Shown: positions 17,609-27,256 of the stretch, in pieces
How the letters are laid out: every line of letters begins with the position of its first letter
How positions within the stretch are numbered: position 1 is the stretch's first letter
Origin: G020354785 sp964534745
GTDB taxonomy: Bacteria > Bacteroidota > Bacteroidia > Bacteroidales > UBA10428
Reading direction: 5' to 3'
Length of the DNA: 64,000 nucleotides
Assembly (NCBI GenBank): GCA_964534745.1
Contig: CAZHQW010000008.1
Coordinates: 18,661-82,660, forward strand
Position numbers and translations under genes: made by a program
The notes under the pieces: generated by a model
Told to the model about the DNA's origin: nothing
Seen by the model: the letters and a program-made list of their open reading frames with translations, nothing else
Database searches by the model: none

Positions 17609-19168
17609 ATGAAGAATACAAAACCAATTTCCGCTGATTCCAAAAAAACGGAAAACAAAATCGATCGCCGCAAGTTTATTGGTGGATTGACGACTGCTGC
17701 CGTTGGTGTAACTATTATTCCGGCGCACGTTCTGGGCAGGCCGGCCCATATTGCACCAAGTGATAAAATCAATGTGGCCTGCATTGGTTTGGGAACGCAG
17801 GGTTTACGCCAGTTGCAGGCTTTACTCGAGATTCCTGAGGTACAAGTAACAGCCGTATGTGACCCTCAACGAAAAGCACTTGGTTATTACGACTGGGACC
17901 CAACCTCCCTGCGCGATCAAATGCGTAAACTAATCGGGGATCCCAACTGGGATACTGGTGGTAACAACACCATTCCGGGTGGTTTGAATAATGGTAAGGA
18001 GATTGTTGAGGCCTATTACGCGCATGCCCGTTCAGAGCCGAAATTCAAAGGATGCAACGCATACACCGATTTCCGTGAACTCTTTGCCAAAGAAAAGGGC
18101 ATCGATGCCGTACAAATAATGACCACCGACCATATGCACGGTATAATATCGGCAGCAGCATTAAAGCGCAACATTGCAGTAACCATGCATAAGCCCCTTG
18201 CCAACCGCTTGATTGAGGGAAAGAAAGTGATCGACATGGCGCATCAATCGGATGCGGTTACCCACCTGATGCCCTGGGACTCCAACGGATCGATGGATCA
18301 GATCATAGCCTGGATCAACGGCGGTGCCATTGGTGAATTGAAAGAGATACACAACTGGTCGTTCCGTCCGGTTTGGCCTCAATACGCCACCATTCCGACC
18401 GATACTCCTGAAATTCCCGAAGGATTTGACTGGAACCTATGGTTAGGTCCTGAAGCCGGGCGTTCTTACCATCCCCATTACACCAATATGGTTTTCAGGG
18501 GCTGGTATGACTTTGGCGGTGGCTCCATGGCCGATATGGGGCACTACAGTTTATGGACCGTTTTTGAAGCATTGAAACTGGAGAAACCAACAGTAATAGA
18601 ACCTTGTCTGAGTCACGTTTATGGAATCAAAGAGGATGGTTCGGCTTTCAAAGTTTACAACGACTATTCCTTCCCGTTTGCCTGTTCGGTGCGCTTTAAG
18701 TATCCGGCCATAAAAGATCGGCCGGCGGTTGATTTGGTATGGTACGATGGCGGAATGCGCCCTCCGGTTCCACAGGAATTCTACGACAAAGGAATCGAGT
18801 TTCCGTCAGAGGGTATGATGTTCAGAGGAGACAAGGGCATCATCATGACTTCCGGATTTAAGGTGGAAGATCCTTATCTGCTGTCGGGTGAGGTGAAGGA
18901 GACCAGGGAAGTTTCTGCAGCATCGGGTGCTGTAAAAATACCTGGCGTAAAACGTTTTATCGAAGGTGTGAAGAAGAACGAACAAATTGCCGGAAGTTTC
19001 CGTCAGGCATGGCCAATTACTGAAGCGGTAAACCTGTATGCCGCTGCGCTACGTGCTAATAAAACATTAATCTATGATGCCGACCGAATGAAGGTGATCA
19101 ACGACGAGAAAGCCAACAGCTACCTTGACCGTAACTACCGCAAAGGCTGGAAACTCGAAGATATGTAA
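17609..19168 (+). CDS. Gfo/Idh/MocA-family oxidoreductase with Tat-like signal
   Basis: An NAD(P)-dependent sugar dehydrogenase-type protein of 519 residues. The N-terminus has a twin-arginine motif (DRRKFIGGL at about 19-27) and a hydrophobic stretch, suggesting export already folded with cofactor. The Rossmann motif CIGLGTQG is at about 58-65. The family's EKP-type catalytic stretch appears as MHKPLANR near residue 191. SMADMGHYSLW lies in the C-terminal substrate domain. It is followed 74 bp later by the isomerase gene. This pairing of exported oxidoreductase and TIM-barrel isomerase is common beside Bacteroidota glycan loci; the exact sugar is unknown. Confidence 0.9.
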   Translation: MKNTKPISADSKKTENKIDRRKFIGGLTTAAVGVTIIPAHVLGRPAHIAPSDKINVACIGLGTQGLRQLQALLEIPEVQVTAVCDPQRKALGYYDWDPTSLRDQMRKLIGDPNWDTGGNNTIPGGLNNGKEIVEAYYAHARSEPKFKGCNAYTDFRELFAKEKGIDAVQIMTTDHMHGIISAAALKRNIAVTMHKPLANRLIEGKKVIDMAHQSDAVTHLMPWDSNGSMDQIIAWINGGAIGELKEIHNWSFRPVWPQYATIPTDTPEIPEGFDWNLWLGPEAGRSYHPHYTNMVFRGWYDFGGGSMADMGHYSLWTVFEALKLEKPTVIEPCLSHVYGIKEDGSAFKVYNDYSFPFACSVRFKYPAIKDRPAVDLVWYDGGMRPPVPQEFYDKGIEFPSEGMMFRGDKGIIMTSGFKVEDPYLLSGEVKETREVSAASGAVKIPGVKRFIEGVKKNEQIAGSFRQAWPITEAVNLYAAALRANKTLIYDADRMKVINDEKANSYLDRNYRKGWKLEDM

Positions 19169-19242
19169 AATAGATACAAATAAAGTAATATACAAATACA
19201 GTAAGATAGAAAGTAAAATAAAACGAAAAAAAATAATATATC

Positions 19243-20097
19243 ATGACAACAAGACGAAATTTCATAAAAACAACAGGAGCTGCATTAGGCTCGGCCGCTT
19301 TAATCAGCCGGTTTCCTTTCGGACTTTCAGTCCCTACAAAAAAAGATCCTTTATCGTTTGGATTTCAAACGTGGACACTACGTGAGCAATTGGGCGAAGA
19401 CCTGTCCGGAACATTGAAAATGATGGCTGACATGGGCTACAAGGAGGTGGAGTTCTGCTCCCCACTTGGTTACACCGGCACACCGTTCGAAAAATTCAAC
19501 TACATGAGTGGAGCAGAGCTGAGCAAAATCATAAAAGATGCCGGCTTAAAGTGTGAAAGCTCACATTACAACATGAGCGAATTGCGTGATCACCTGGAGA
19601 ACCGCATTGAATGGTCGCTCGAAATGGGGATTACCCAAATGATTGCATCCAGTTTTTGGCTACCCAAAGATGCCTCCATAGATGATTACCGCCGTGCTTG
19701 TGATGAGTTGAACGAAATAGGACTGAAAATCAAAACTGCCGGTATTCAAACCGGATTTCATAACCACCACATGGAGTTTGAAAAGCGTGGTGATGAGCTC
19801 ATTTACGATGCATTGCTCGATCAGCTTGATCCTGATATAGTTAAAATGCAGTTCCAGGTGGCTGTGGTGAACATCGGCTATCAGGCGGCTGATTATTTCA
19901 GAAAGTATCCCGGCAGGTTTATTTCAGCCCATTTATCGGACTGGTCCAATGAAAAAGAGGAAGTACCCATCGGACAAGGAATTGTTGATTGGGCTGACTT
20001 CTTTGTAGCAGCAAAAATTGGCGGAGTGAAAAACTTCTTCGTAGAAATGGCTCCGGATACCTTCATGGAAAGCGCCAGGTTTTTGAAGACGATGTAA
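19243..20097 (+). CDS. Sugar phosphate isomerase/epimerase-like TIM-barrel protein with Tat-like signal
   Basis: A 284-residue xylose-isomerase-like TIM barrel (AP endonuclease 2 superfamily). It starts with a Tat-type signal (TTRRNFIKTTGAALG). The mature part begins FGFQTWTLREQL. Metal- and substrate-site stretches are visible: VEFCSP near 67-72, FHNHHMEF near 168-175, SAHLSDW near 228-234 and FVEMAP near 266-271. It forms a pair with the oxidoreductase immediately upstream on the same strand and probably acts on the same sugar. An exact reaction cannot be read from sequence. Confidence 0.88.
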   Translation: MTTRRNFIKTTGAALGSAALISRFPFGLSVPTKKDPLSFGFQTWTLREQLGEDLSGTLKMMADMGYKEVEFCSPLGYTGTPFEKFNYMSGAELSKIIKDAGLKCESSHYNMSELRDHLENRIEWSLEMGITQMIASSFWLPKDASIDDYRRACDELNEIGLKIKTAGIQTGFHNHHMEFEKRGDELIYDALLDQLDPDIVKMQFQVAVVNIGYQAADYFRKYPGRFISAHLSDWSNEKEEVPIGQGIVDWADFFVAAKIGGVKNFFVEMAPDTFMESARFLKTM

Positions 20098-20232
20098 GCC
20101 GACTATTTAGGCCAGCAGGTTTTCAGTTTAATTCAATTGGTTACACTGGAAAATAATATCACTACAATAGATATATAATTGATTATATTAGTATGATTAT
20201 ATGAAAAGCCACGCTTTAGTCTTTTAATAAAA

Positions 20233-20240
20233 AAAGGAGG
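20233..20240 (+). promoter_or_regulatory. Strong Shine-Dalgarno sequence
   Basis: AAAGGAGG ends five bases before the ATG at 20246. Such a full anti-SD match is unusual among the genes in this window and fixes the start of the small membrane protein. Confidence 0.7.
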
Positions 20241-20245
20241 TAGTT

Positions 20246-20590
20246 ATGAGTCCATCAGCTATTAGTGTTTTAGTATTTGGTATCTATATAGCTCTTGTAG
20301 GAGCTGGTTTCATATTTGTTCCAAATACAGTTTTACCGGTATTTAAATTTCCTAAAACAAATGAATCCTGGATAAGAGTATTGGGTATTGTTATCGCATT
20401 ACTAGGCTTTTATTACATCATCGCTGCCCGGAATGAATTAACACCTTTCTTTTGGGCTACCGTTGCTGGAAGATTTGCAATACTTATAAGTTTCGTTTTG
20501 CTTGTTGTTACCAAGAAAGCTCAACCTATGCTCATCGCGTTTGGTGTAATCGATGCAGCAGGGGGGCTTTGGACCCTTTTGGTATTGTAG
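20246..20590 (+). CDS. Small four-helix membrane protein of unknown function
   Basis: 114 residues with about four hydrophobic helices (roughly 5-25, 44-61, 67-88 and 93-112) and short polar loops (KFPKTNES; ARNELTPF). The strong ribosome site supports translation. It resembles small uncharacterised integral membrane proteins found in many bacteria. It stands alone between the isomerase gene and the DUF5916 gene, with no operon partner. Confidence 0.7.
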   Translation: MSPSAISVLVFGIYIALVGAGFIFVPNTVLPVFKFPKTNESWIRVLGIVIALLGFYYIIAARNELTPFFWATVAGRFAILISFVLLVVTKKAQPMLIAFGVIDAAGGLWTLLVL

Positions 20591-20652
20591 TAATTAAAAA
20601 TTCTCTATAAAGCTTTGGCGTGGTATTTCATATAACAAAATTTAATACCATC

Positions 20653-20754
20653 TTACCCGCATAACGCATTATAAGTGATAACCCAAATTAAACCATTATT
20701 GTCCCGGATAAAATCACTTACCGCCTCGCTTTTTAATCCGGCAGTCTTTGTCAT
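20653..20754 (-). pseudogene. Remnant of a sensor-propeller (reg_prop) coding sequence
   Basis: On the minus strand, 33 codons from an ATG at 20754 to TAA read as one blade of a two-component-regulator beta-propeller: VSDFIRDNNGLIWV is followed by TYNALCG, close to the D..G.LW.GT.NGL pattern of the intact sensors in this window. Nothing recognisable continues on either side, so it looks like a leftover of a deleted regulator gene. It could also be chance, since it is short. Confidence 0.4.
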
Positions 20755-20877
20755 CTTTTATATTATTAGAAAATTATTGTATAATTGAAGTTTAAATTTT
20801 AGTTTCGGTCAAAGTGAAATCACATTGAATATTAAATATTCAAGATAAATAAGAAGGTTATTATAAGAAATAAAATT

Positions 20878-23517
20878 ATGAACACAAAATTCATTATTTT
20901 ATTATTTCTGCTGGTATTACTGAGTTGTTATGCGTATTCTTCTTACCCGGTAAATAAGGATGATACAATAAATGATGTTTCTAAAAGACCCTTAAGAGTA
21001 TATAATACAATTCGTTTGACGACAGAAAAACCAGTTATTGATGGCGTCTTAAACGATCCATGCTGGGAAACAGGTGAATGGTCAGGTGACTTTACACAAT
21101 GGGTACCAAAAGAAGGAGCAAAAGCAACTTTTCCCACCTATCTGAAAGTTCTCTATGACGATAGGAATATTTATGTTGCTGTACGTGCTGTTGATTACCA
21201 GCCGGAGTTGATATCAAGAAAGGCAGGACGCAGGGATAAATTTGCAGGTGATATGGTCGGGATAAACTTTGACAGTTATCATGATCACCGCACTGGTTTT
21301 GAATTTAATGTTACAGCTTTCGGCCAAAAAATTGATCTTGTCCTAACCAATCCGATTAGAGCAGATCGCAACTGGAATGCCGTATGGACAGCTAAAGTCG
21401 GGATGGAAGATTCTGCATGGGTAGTGGAATATGAAATTCCATTAAGTCAGTTGAGATATAGCAACGATTATGATCAGGTATGGGGCATGCACTTTTGGCG
21501 GTGGGTTGATCGGCTACAGGAAGAAAGCGACTGGGAACCCCAATCTTCCACAGGGCCGGGTATGCTATACCTTTTTGGCGAATTACACGGAATTAAGGGA
21601 TTGCCAAAATCCCGGCGAATCGAAATTATGCCATACGCACTTGGAAAACTAAACACTTTTAAGGAAGAACCGGAAAACCCTTTTGCAAACAAAGGCAGGA
21701 CATGGTTGGGAAATGCGGGGATTGACGCAAAGATAGGTCTGTCCAGTAATTTCACGGCTGACCTTGCTGTAAATCCTGATTTTGGGCAGGTTGAATCCGA
21801 CCCGTCAGTGATGAACCTCACTGCATTTGAAACTTTTTATGAAGAAAAACGGCCTCTTTTCCTGGAAGGAAAAAATATTTTCAGTTTCGATTTTGACAAT
21901 GTCAACCTTTTCTATAGTCGCCGGATTGGCCATAGTCCCATCTACATACCCGATTTACAGGAAAATGAATATATTAAGTATCCTGACAAGACAGCCATTC
22001 TTAGTGCTGCAAAAGTCAGCGGGAAAACGTCAAACGGACTTTCAATAGGAGTATTACAAAGTATTACAGCTAATGAATATGCAAAGATAGATTCAGCAGG
22101 CAGCAAAAGGAATTTAAGCGTTGATCCTTTAACCAGTTATGCTATAGTCCGTGTGCAGCGGGATTTTAAACAGGGAAACACCATGTTGGGAGGTTTGCTC
22201 ACATCGACCAACCGATTTGTTTCTGCCTCGCAACTCAATTTCATGAACCGCGAAGCTTATACCGGTGGCCTCGATTTGCTTCACCAATGGCATGATAAAG
22301 AATTTTATATTGATGTCAAAATAGTGGGCAGTGACATCAAAGGACATGCCGATGCAATTAACGAGCTCCAAAAATCATCGGCCCGGTATTACCAACGTCC
22401 TGGTGTTGATTATATTCACTATGACAGTACACGAACGCAACTCTCGGGCTATGGAGGAAGGATTAAAATAGGAAAAGGAAGCAAGGGACTATGGCGGTAT
22501 TCAACAGAATTCAACTGGCGTTCACCCGGCCTCGATTTTAACGACATCGGGTATATGCAAACGGCAGATATTTTTAAACAAGAGTCCTCGATTTACTATT
22601 TTATTAACCAACCCGTTTTTATTTTCAGAACTTATAATATAGGCATAAACCAGACCAATAACTGGGATTTTGGAATGCATCACTTGTCTTCCGGTGGCAG
22701 TTTAAATATATATCTTGAATTCATGAACAAATGGGCAATCAACACCTCTGTTAATTATACATCGCAAGCCCTGGATGCACGTATTTTACGTGGAGGCTAT
22801 GCATTGCTGATCCCGGCAATATGGTCCAATTATTGTTACGTGAGAACAGATCCCTCAAAAAAAATGTTATTCGATCTTGCTTCAAATATAATAGCATCTG
22901 AAAATCAAAGCAGCAGGTACTATTCGGTAGAACCCGGACTTTCCCTAATGCCTGTAAACACACTTAAGATATCAATAAGTGTCAATTATTCACATAACCT
23001 GGATAACTTACAATATGTCGACACCAAATCTGTTAATGGTGAAAACAGGTATATACTTGGAAAAATCGATCAACATACATTGGGCATAACCTTCAGGATT
23101 GATTATTATATAACACCGGAGTTTTCAATTCAATATTATGGGAGTCCGTTTGCTTCCACAGGAAAATATTCTGAATTTAAGGTGGCCACACAGCCAAGGG
23201 CTGCTTCATATAATAGCAGATTTACAACTATTAGCCCGATTCTGAATGAAAATAACTACGAAATTTCTGAAACTGACTATTCACAAATTGATTATACTTT
23301 TGAAAATCCTGATTTTAACTTTTCCCAATTCCGTTCAAATCTTGTATTCAGATGGGAATATCGTCCCGGGTCTCAACTGTACTTAGTCTGGTCTCAGGAC
23401 AGGACAAATTTTACTCAACCCGGATATTATTCGGTAAACGATGCAATGGGAAGCTTAAAAAATGTACACGCAAATAATATTTTTCTGATAAAACTAAGTT
23501 ATTGGTTTTCAATATAG
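20878..23517 (+). CDS. DUF5916 protein: CBM9-like domain plus outer-membrane beta-barrel
   Basis: An 879-residue exported protein (signal region MNTKFIILLFLLVLLSCYA). The CBM9-like sandwich spans about 40-225, with PVIDGVLNDPCW at its start, YDDRNIYVAVRA, and WVVEYEIPLSQLRY. The remaining two thirds match the DUF5916 pattern of a membrane-spanning beta-barrel: DLAVNPDFGQVESDPSVMNL, then FYEEKRPLFLEG, with alternating aromatic strands to a C-terminal Phe-containing strand (LIKLSYWFSI). The role is unknown; its place next to a beta-glucan cluster suggests glycan binding or transport at the surface, but the family also occurs elsewhere. Confidence 0.85.
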   Translation: MNTKFIILLFLLVLLSCYAYSSYPVNKDDTINDVSKRPLRVYNTIRLTTEKPVIDGVLNDPCWETGEWSGDFTQWVPKEGAKATFPTYLKVLYDDRNIYVAVRAVDYQPELISRKAGRRDKFAGDMVGINFDSYHDHRTGFEFNVTAFGQKIDLVLTNPIRADRNWNAVWTAKVGMEDSAWVVEYEIPLSQLRYSNDYDQVWGMHFWRWVDRLQEESDWEPQSSTGPGMLYLFGELHGIKGLPKSRRIEIMPYALGKLNTFKEEPENPFANKGRTWLGNAGIDAKIGLSSNFTADLAVNPDFGQVESDPSVMNLTAFETFYEEKRPLFLEGKNIFSFDFDNVNLFYSRRIGHSPIYIPDLQENEYIKYPDKTAILSAAKVSGKTSNGLSIGVLQSITANEYAKIDSAGSKRNLSVDPLTSYAIVRVQRDFKQGNTMLGGLLTSTNRFVSASQLNFMNREAYTGGLDLLHQWHDKEFYIDVKIVGSDIKGHADAINELQKSSARYYQRPGVDYIHYDSTRTQLSGYGGRIKIGKGSKGLWRYSTEFNWRSPGLDFNDIGYMQTADIFKQESSIYYFINQPVFIFRTYNIGINQTNNWDFGMHHLSSGGSLNIYLEFMNKWAINTSVNYTSQALDARILRGGYALLIPAIWSNYCYVRTDPSKKMLFDLASNIIASENQSSRYYSVEPGLSLMPVNTLKISISVNYSHNLDNLQYVDTKSVNGENRYILGKIDQHTLGITFRIDYYITPEFSIQYYGSPFASTGKYSEFKVATQPRAASYNSRFTTISPILNENNYEISETDYSQIDYTFENPDFNFSQFRSNLVFRWEYRPGSQLYLVWSQDRTNFTQPGYYSVNDAMGSLKNVHANNIFLIKLSYWFSI

Positions 23518-23552
23518 AAGCTGTCTATTTTTTATACGGCAGCTTTTATTTT
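23518..23552 (+). terminator. Probable Rho-independent terminator after the DUF5916 gene
   Basis: AAGCTGTC at 23518 can pair with GGCAGCTT ending at 23545 (eight pairs, one G-T) around a 12-base AT-rich loop, followed by a T-rich tail. It begins immediately after the stop codon. Confidence 0.5.
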
Positions 23553-23870
23553 ATGTCCGCAAGTCCGACATCTTGGGGAATACCTTGCGGAAACCTTGCA
23601 AACATTAGGATTAGTGCGGCAACTCTTCCTGATTCCGGTGTGAAATTGAATATTTCAAGGTTTGAAAAATTATTTGGAACAAATTAAAAATGAATTTAAA
23701 TTTGATTAAGGATAATCGTTATGGTAAGATAGCCAAATGCTGTACTTCTGCAAATATTAATTAAATGAAATTGCCAAGCTGAATTACTTTGCCGTAAAAG
23801 GTTTCTTTATTGAAACCATCTTGCACGAATCCATGTAATTTCCTAAGTTTACATAAATGTTTACACGCTC
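23553..23870. other. Intergenic region upstream of the GH128 gene
   Basis: About 320 bp without a convincing gene. The minus strand has a 45-codon open stretch (23546-23683) containing SGRVAALILMFARFP and ending DVGLADIK; I do not recognise it. A near-consensus -7 box (TTACTTTG) lies at about 23784-23791. No exact promoter was found. Confidence 0.4.
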
Positions 23871-25688
23871 ATGAAAAAAACAATCTTGCTATTGGCTGCA
23901 CTAAGCCTGGGGGTTTTTGCTTCAGGACAGCCGAAGAATCCTAAGAGGGGCATCGCCTACGGATATCACAGTGAAGAAGATTTCCAGGCCATATCAGGTA
24001 CCATTTCCTGGTGGTACAACTGGGCTGTTACTCCGGAACCGGGTATTGCAGATATATTCGAAAGTTACGATATGGATTTTGTGCCCATGGCATGGAACGG
24101 GCAGTTTAACGAAACAAACCTGAGAAACTTCTATGCCAGCCATCCCAATGCAAAGTTCCTTCTCGGGTTTAATGAGCCGAACTTTGTTGAACAGGCTGAT
24201 ATGACACCATCCCAGGCTGCTGCCGAATGGACTAAGCTTGAAGCCATAGCTGATGATTACGGGCTCGAACTGGTGGGCCCCGCCGTTAACTGGTGCGGAA
24301 ATTGCGTTAGTGAAGGAGGCGTTACGTTCACCAATCCCTATGAATACCTCGATTCGTTTTTTGTTGCCTGCCAGGATTGCAAAGTTGACTATATAGCAGT
24401 ACACAACTATATGTGTTACTCGGGACCCTTAATTGACTACCTGGAAGAATTTAAAAAATATGGCAAAAAAATATGGCTTACCGAGTTCGCATGCTGGGAT
24501 CAACCAACCATAACACTTGATATGCAAAAGAGCCTGATGATTGGTGCACTGGATTACCTTGATAATGATACGATGATATACCGTTATTCATGGTTTATCG
24601 GACGATCGGGCCCCAATACCCCTCATTTAGATATATTCGAGAGTGAGCCCGGCGTGCTTACAGAACTTGGCCAGCTGTATGTTAGTTATAATCCCGTACA
24701 TGATACCAGTGTATATTATCCTGTTCCTGCACGCATTGAAGCGGAAAGTTATTCTGCTATGTCAGGGATCTCACTGGAGGGTACTTCTGACTTTGACGGT
24801 CTTGCCAATGTGGGGTGGATAGATGCGGATGACTGGCTCCAGTATAATATTGATGTAGCGGATACCGGCAGTTATTACTTCTATCTGAGGATAGCAGCTA
24901 CCGCCATAACCAGCCTTGATGTCATTGTTGATGAAGTATCACTTGGCACTGTCAATATCACTTCAACAGGTGGCTGGCAGAACTGGAAGACTTTCAGCAT
25001 ACAAATACCCATGAACAAGGGAAAAGCCAAAATGAAGCTTTATGCCAACTCGGGCAACTTTAATATCAACTGGCTGAGGATATCAACCCGCGACAATATT
25101 GCGCCAACCTGTTCTGCAGGTGAGGACCAGGAAATCATTTTCCCTGTTGACACCGCAGTCCTGGCCGGAACAGGGAATGATGCCGATGGGGATACGTTGC
25201 AGTACAAATGGACAAAGGTGAGCGGACCTGACTGCGATTTCTCGTCCCAGAATGACGATACCGTTGTTGTAAGGAACCTGAGCCCGGGTAACTATAACTT
25301 CAGGCTCAGGGTTTCGGACGGTTTTGATGTTGCTTCAGATAACGTTGCGGTTAAGGTAATTAACATCAGTTCGGCCGGCAATACACTGTCAGCCCGCAAA
25401 CTTACCGTATATCCGAATCCTGTTACAAATATACTTAATGTTATGCTGCCGGAGACTGGCAAGACATACAAGTTAAGAGTATTAAATGCGGCGGGACAGG
25501 TTGTTTTATCAGACGAGCTGAGAGCAAAAGGCACAGCAGATGATGAAGCGGGTGGATCTGCTTCAGGCGGTGGAAAAATCCGGTTGGCAGAAGCTGTTGA
25601 ATTTGACCTGGGTGCTTTGGCCAGAGGATTTTACTTCCTTGTACTGGTGGGCGATAACAGGATTTATTCAACCCGTATCATTAAATAG
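23871..25688 (+). CDS. GH128-like endo-beta-1,3-glucanase with CBM6, PKD-like and T9SS domains
   Basis: A secreted multidomain glucanase of 605 residues. After a signal peptide (to about ASG), the catalytic domain at about 22-270 is of the Glyco_hydro_cc/GH128 type. GFNEPN puts the acid/base Glu at residue 102 and WLTEFAC puts the nucleophile Glu at 205. A CBM6 domain follows at about 285-405 (RIEAESY, WIDADDWLQYNI, NINWLRIS), then a PKD-like domain at about 410-500 (GEDQEI to VKV). The C-terminal T9SS sorting domain (LTVYPNPVTN, then GFYFLVLV) contains an unusual Gly/Ser-rich insert (GGSASGGG). It is convergent with the GH30 and CBM genes; together they form a beta-1,3/1,6-glucan cluster. 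Exact linkage specificity is inferred. Confidence 0.9.
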   Translation: MKKTILLLAALSLGVFASGQPKNPKRGIAYGYHSEEDFQAISGTISWWYNWAVTPEPGIADIFESYDMDFVPMAWNGQFNETNLRNFYASHPNAKFLLGFNEPNFVEQADMTPSQAAAEWTKLEAIADDYGLELVGPAVNWCGNCVSEGGVTFTNPYEYLDSFFVACQDCKVDYIAVHNYMCYSGPLIDYLEEFKKYGKKIWLTEFACWDQPTITLDMQKSLMIGALDYLDNDTMIYRYSWFIGRSGPNTPHLDIFESEPGVLTELGQLYVSYNPVHDTSVYYPVPARIEAESYSAMSGISLEGTSDFDGLANVGWIDADDWLQYNIDVADTGSYYFYLRIAATAITSLDVIVDEVSLGTVNITSTGGWQNWKTFSIQIPMNKGKAKMKLYANSGNFNINWLRISTRDNIAPTCSAGEDQEIIFPVDTAVLAGTGNDADGDTLQYKWTKVSGPDCDFSSQNDDTVVVRNLSPGNYNFRLRVSDGFDVASDNVAVKVINISSAGNTLSARKLTVYPNPVTNILNVMLPETGKTYKLRVLNAAGQVVLSDELRAKGTADDEAGGSASGGGKIRLAEAVEFDLGALARGFYFLVLVGDNRIYSTRIIK

Positions 25689-25705
25689 AAAGCAAGCTAT
25701 AAAAT

Positions 25706-25740
25706 AAAAAAACCGGGCACCTAGTTGACCCGGTTTTTTG
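25706..25740. terminator. Bidirectional Rho-independent terminator
   Basis: CCGGG at 25713 pairs with CCCGG at 25729 around an 11-base loop, extended by an A-run on the left and a T-run on the right. It therefore works in both directions between the convergent GH128 and GH30 genes. Confidence 0.8.
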
Positions 25741-25756
25741 TTTACAATAGAACTAA

Positions 25757-27244
25757 TCACTCAAATATAAAAGTAGCAATTGAATGTGCCAGGCTTGTTG
25801 CCGCGAATCCGCGGTTGTTTATCCACGTCCTGATGTTAATTGCTTCATCTGTAGGATTCATCACCACGAGGGCTATAGTACCATCAGGATTAAGCATGGC
25901 CGTGGCCAGCAGATCATCATTATTGGATGAACATATAATGCGCCGTGCCCCGGGATAAATAAACTTTGAAAAATGTCCCATGTAATAGTAGGAGTTCATG
26001 TAAAGAAGCTCTCCCGTCTGGGTATTACCTATCAGGGGCGCAAAGCAGAAGTTGGCAACGTGATTCGGACCGCCTGTCTCGTCAAGCAGCACGTTCCAGT
26101 CAACCCACCCTACACATGAATTGTTAAGATCGTGAATGATGGATTCTCCGTATCGCTCACCCCAGTGCCATTCATCTATTTTTGAATAATCGAAAGGAAA
26201 AACACAACCCTCGGTAAACAGTGTCTTCTTTTCAGGAAATGCTTCCTGGACAAGCTTTACATTGTCGAAATGATCGCCTGTATACCAGTGGAACCCCGTC
26301 CCCCACACATATTTCGAAGCTTCCGGATCATTATATACTACGCTGGCTCTCTGGTACATTATACCCCGGTTGTGGTCCCATATGATAATCTTTTTATCTT
26401 TCAATCCTGCCTTCTCAATGGTCGGACCAAGATAATCCCTTACAAAGTCACGTTCTTCTTCGGCCGTATATATGCAGGATTCCCATGTCTGGACAGCCAT
26501 AGGTTCATTCTGCACTGTAAGCCCCCAGATGGGAATGCCAATTTCTTCATAAGCCCTTATAAATTTTACATAATAGTCAGCCCATGCCTGGCGGTATTCT
26601 GGTTTTAATTTACCGCCCTGCAGCATGTGGTTATTGGTTTTCATCCATGCTGGCGGACTCCAGGGTGATGCGAAGAACTTCAATCCGTTGCCGGATTTCG
26701 ATATAGCTGCTTTTGTGAAAGGTATGCGATACTTCTTATCATGATCAATGGAAAAATGCTCAAGCTCAGTGTCTCCTTCAACTTCTGAGTAGGCATAGCT
26801 CTCGCTGGAAAAATCACAACTGTTGATTTGGGTGCGGCACAGGCTGTAACCAATTCCTTTTTGCTTGTCGAAATAGGCATCCAGTATCTCTTCCTGTGCT
26901 TTAACAGGTAATTTATAGAAGGTCTCAGCAGAAGCATCGGTCAGAGCCCCGCCAAAACCCTCTATAGTCTGAAATGTTTTTCCGGCATCAAGCATCAGGG
27001 TGGCTTCATGCTCATCAACCTGTATAAAATCTTCAAACAAAACAGGTTCGGTTTCAGTGAGAGCCATATCTGTGCCCTTTGCAGTAATAAATTGCCGCGC
27101 TGAAATCAATTTTAGCTCAACACCGGTTCTACCTGCAGTTTTATCTTCAGCCGTCCCGGGAGTTTGCGTGCAAGCATTTCCAATTATAAAGACAATTAAA
27201 AATGCCAGCACATATTTCAATACTTGCAGATTAAATTTGCTCAT
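25757..27244 (-). CDS. GH30 beta-glycosidase lipoprotein (probable beta-1,6-glucanase)
   Basis: A 495-residue GH30 enzyme. The ATG at 27244 (MSKFNLQVLKY) is preferred to a GTG at 27256, and gives a lipoprotein signal with IGNAC as lipobox. The catalytic TIM barrel opens with QTIEGFGGALTDASA. TVQNEP puts the acid/base Glu at about residue 247 and LFTEGC the nucleophile at about 345. The C-terminal beta side domain ends the protein. FASPWSPPAWMK is the usual substrate-site loop. It follows the T9SS jelly-roll gene on the same strand after a 12-bp gap. Together with GH128 it suggests breakdown of beta-1,3-glucan with 1,6 branches (laminarin or fungal glucan); the specificity is inferred from context. 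Confidence 0.92.
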   Translation of the reverse strand: MSKFNLQVLKYVLAFLIVFIIGNACTQTPGTAEDKTAGRTGVELKLISARQFITAKGTDMALTETEPVLFEDFIQVDEHEATLMLDAGKTFQTIEGFGGALTDASAETFYKLPVKAQEEILDAYFDKQKGIGYSLCRTQINSCDFSSESYAYSEVEGDTELEHFSIDHDKKYRIPFTKAAISKSGNGLKFFASPWSPPAWMKTNNHMLQGGKLKPEYRQAWADYYVKFIRAYEEIGIPIWGLTVQNEPMAVQTWESCIYTAEEERDFVRDYLGPTIEKAGLKDKKIIIWDHNRGIMYQRASVVYNDPEASKYVWGTGFHWYTGDHFDNVKLVQEAFPEKKTLFTEGCVFPFDYSKIDEWHWGERYGESIIHDLNNSCVGWVDWNVLLDETGGPNHVANFCFAPLIGNTQTGELLYMNSYYYMGHFSKFIYPGARRIICSSNNDDLLATAMLNPDGTIALVVMNPTDEAINIRTWINNRGFAATSLAHSIATFIFE

Positions 27245-27256
27245 ATTTACAATCAC

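Noticed and set aside
23502..23687. 61-codon plus-strand frame after the DUF5916 gene
   Set aside because: It overlaps the end of that gene and its terminator and resembles nothing known.
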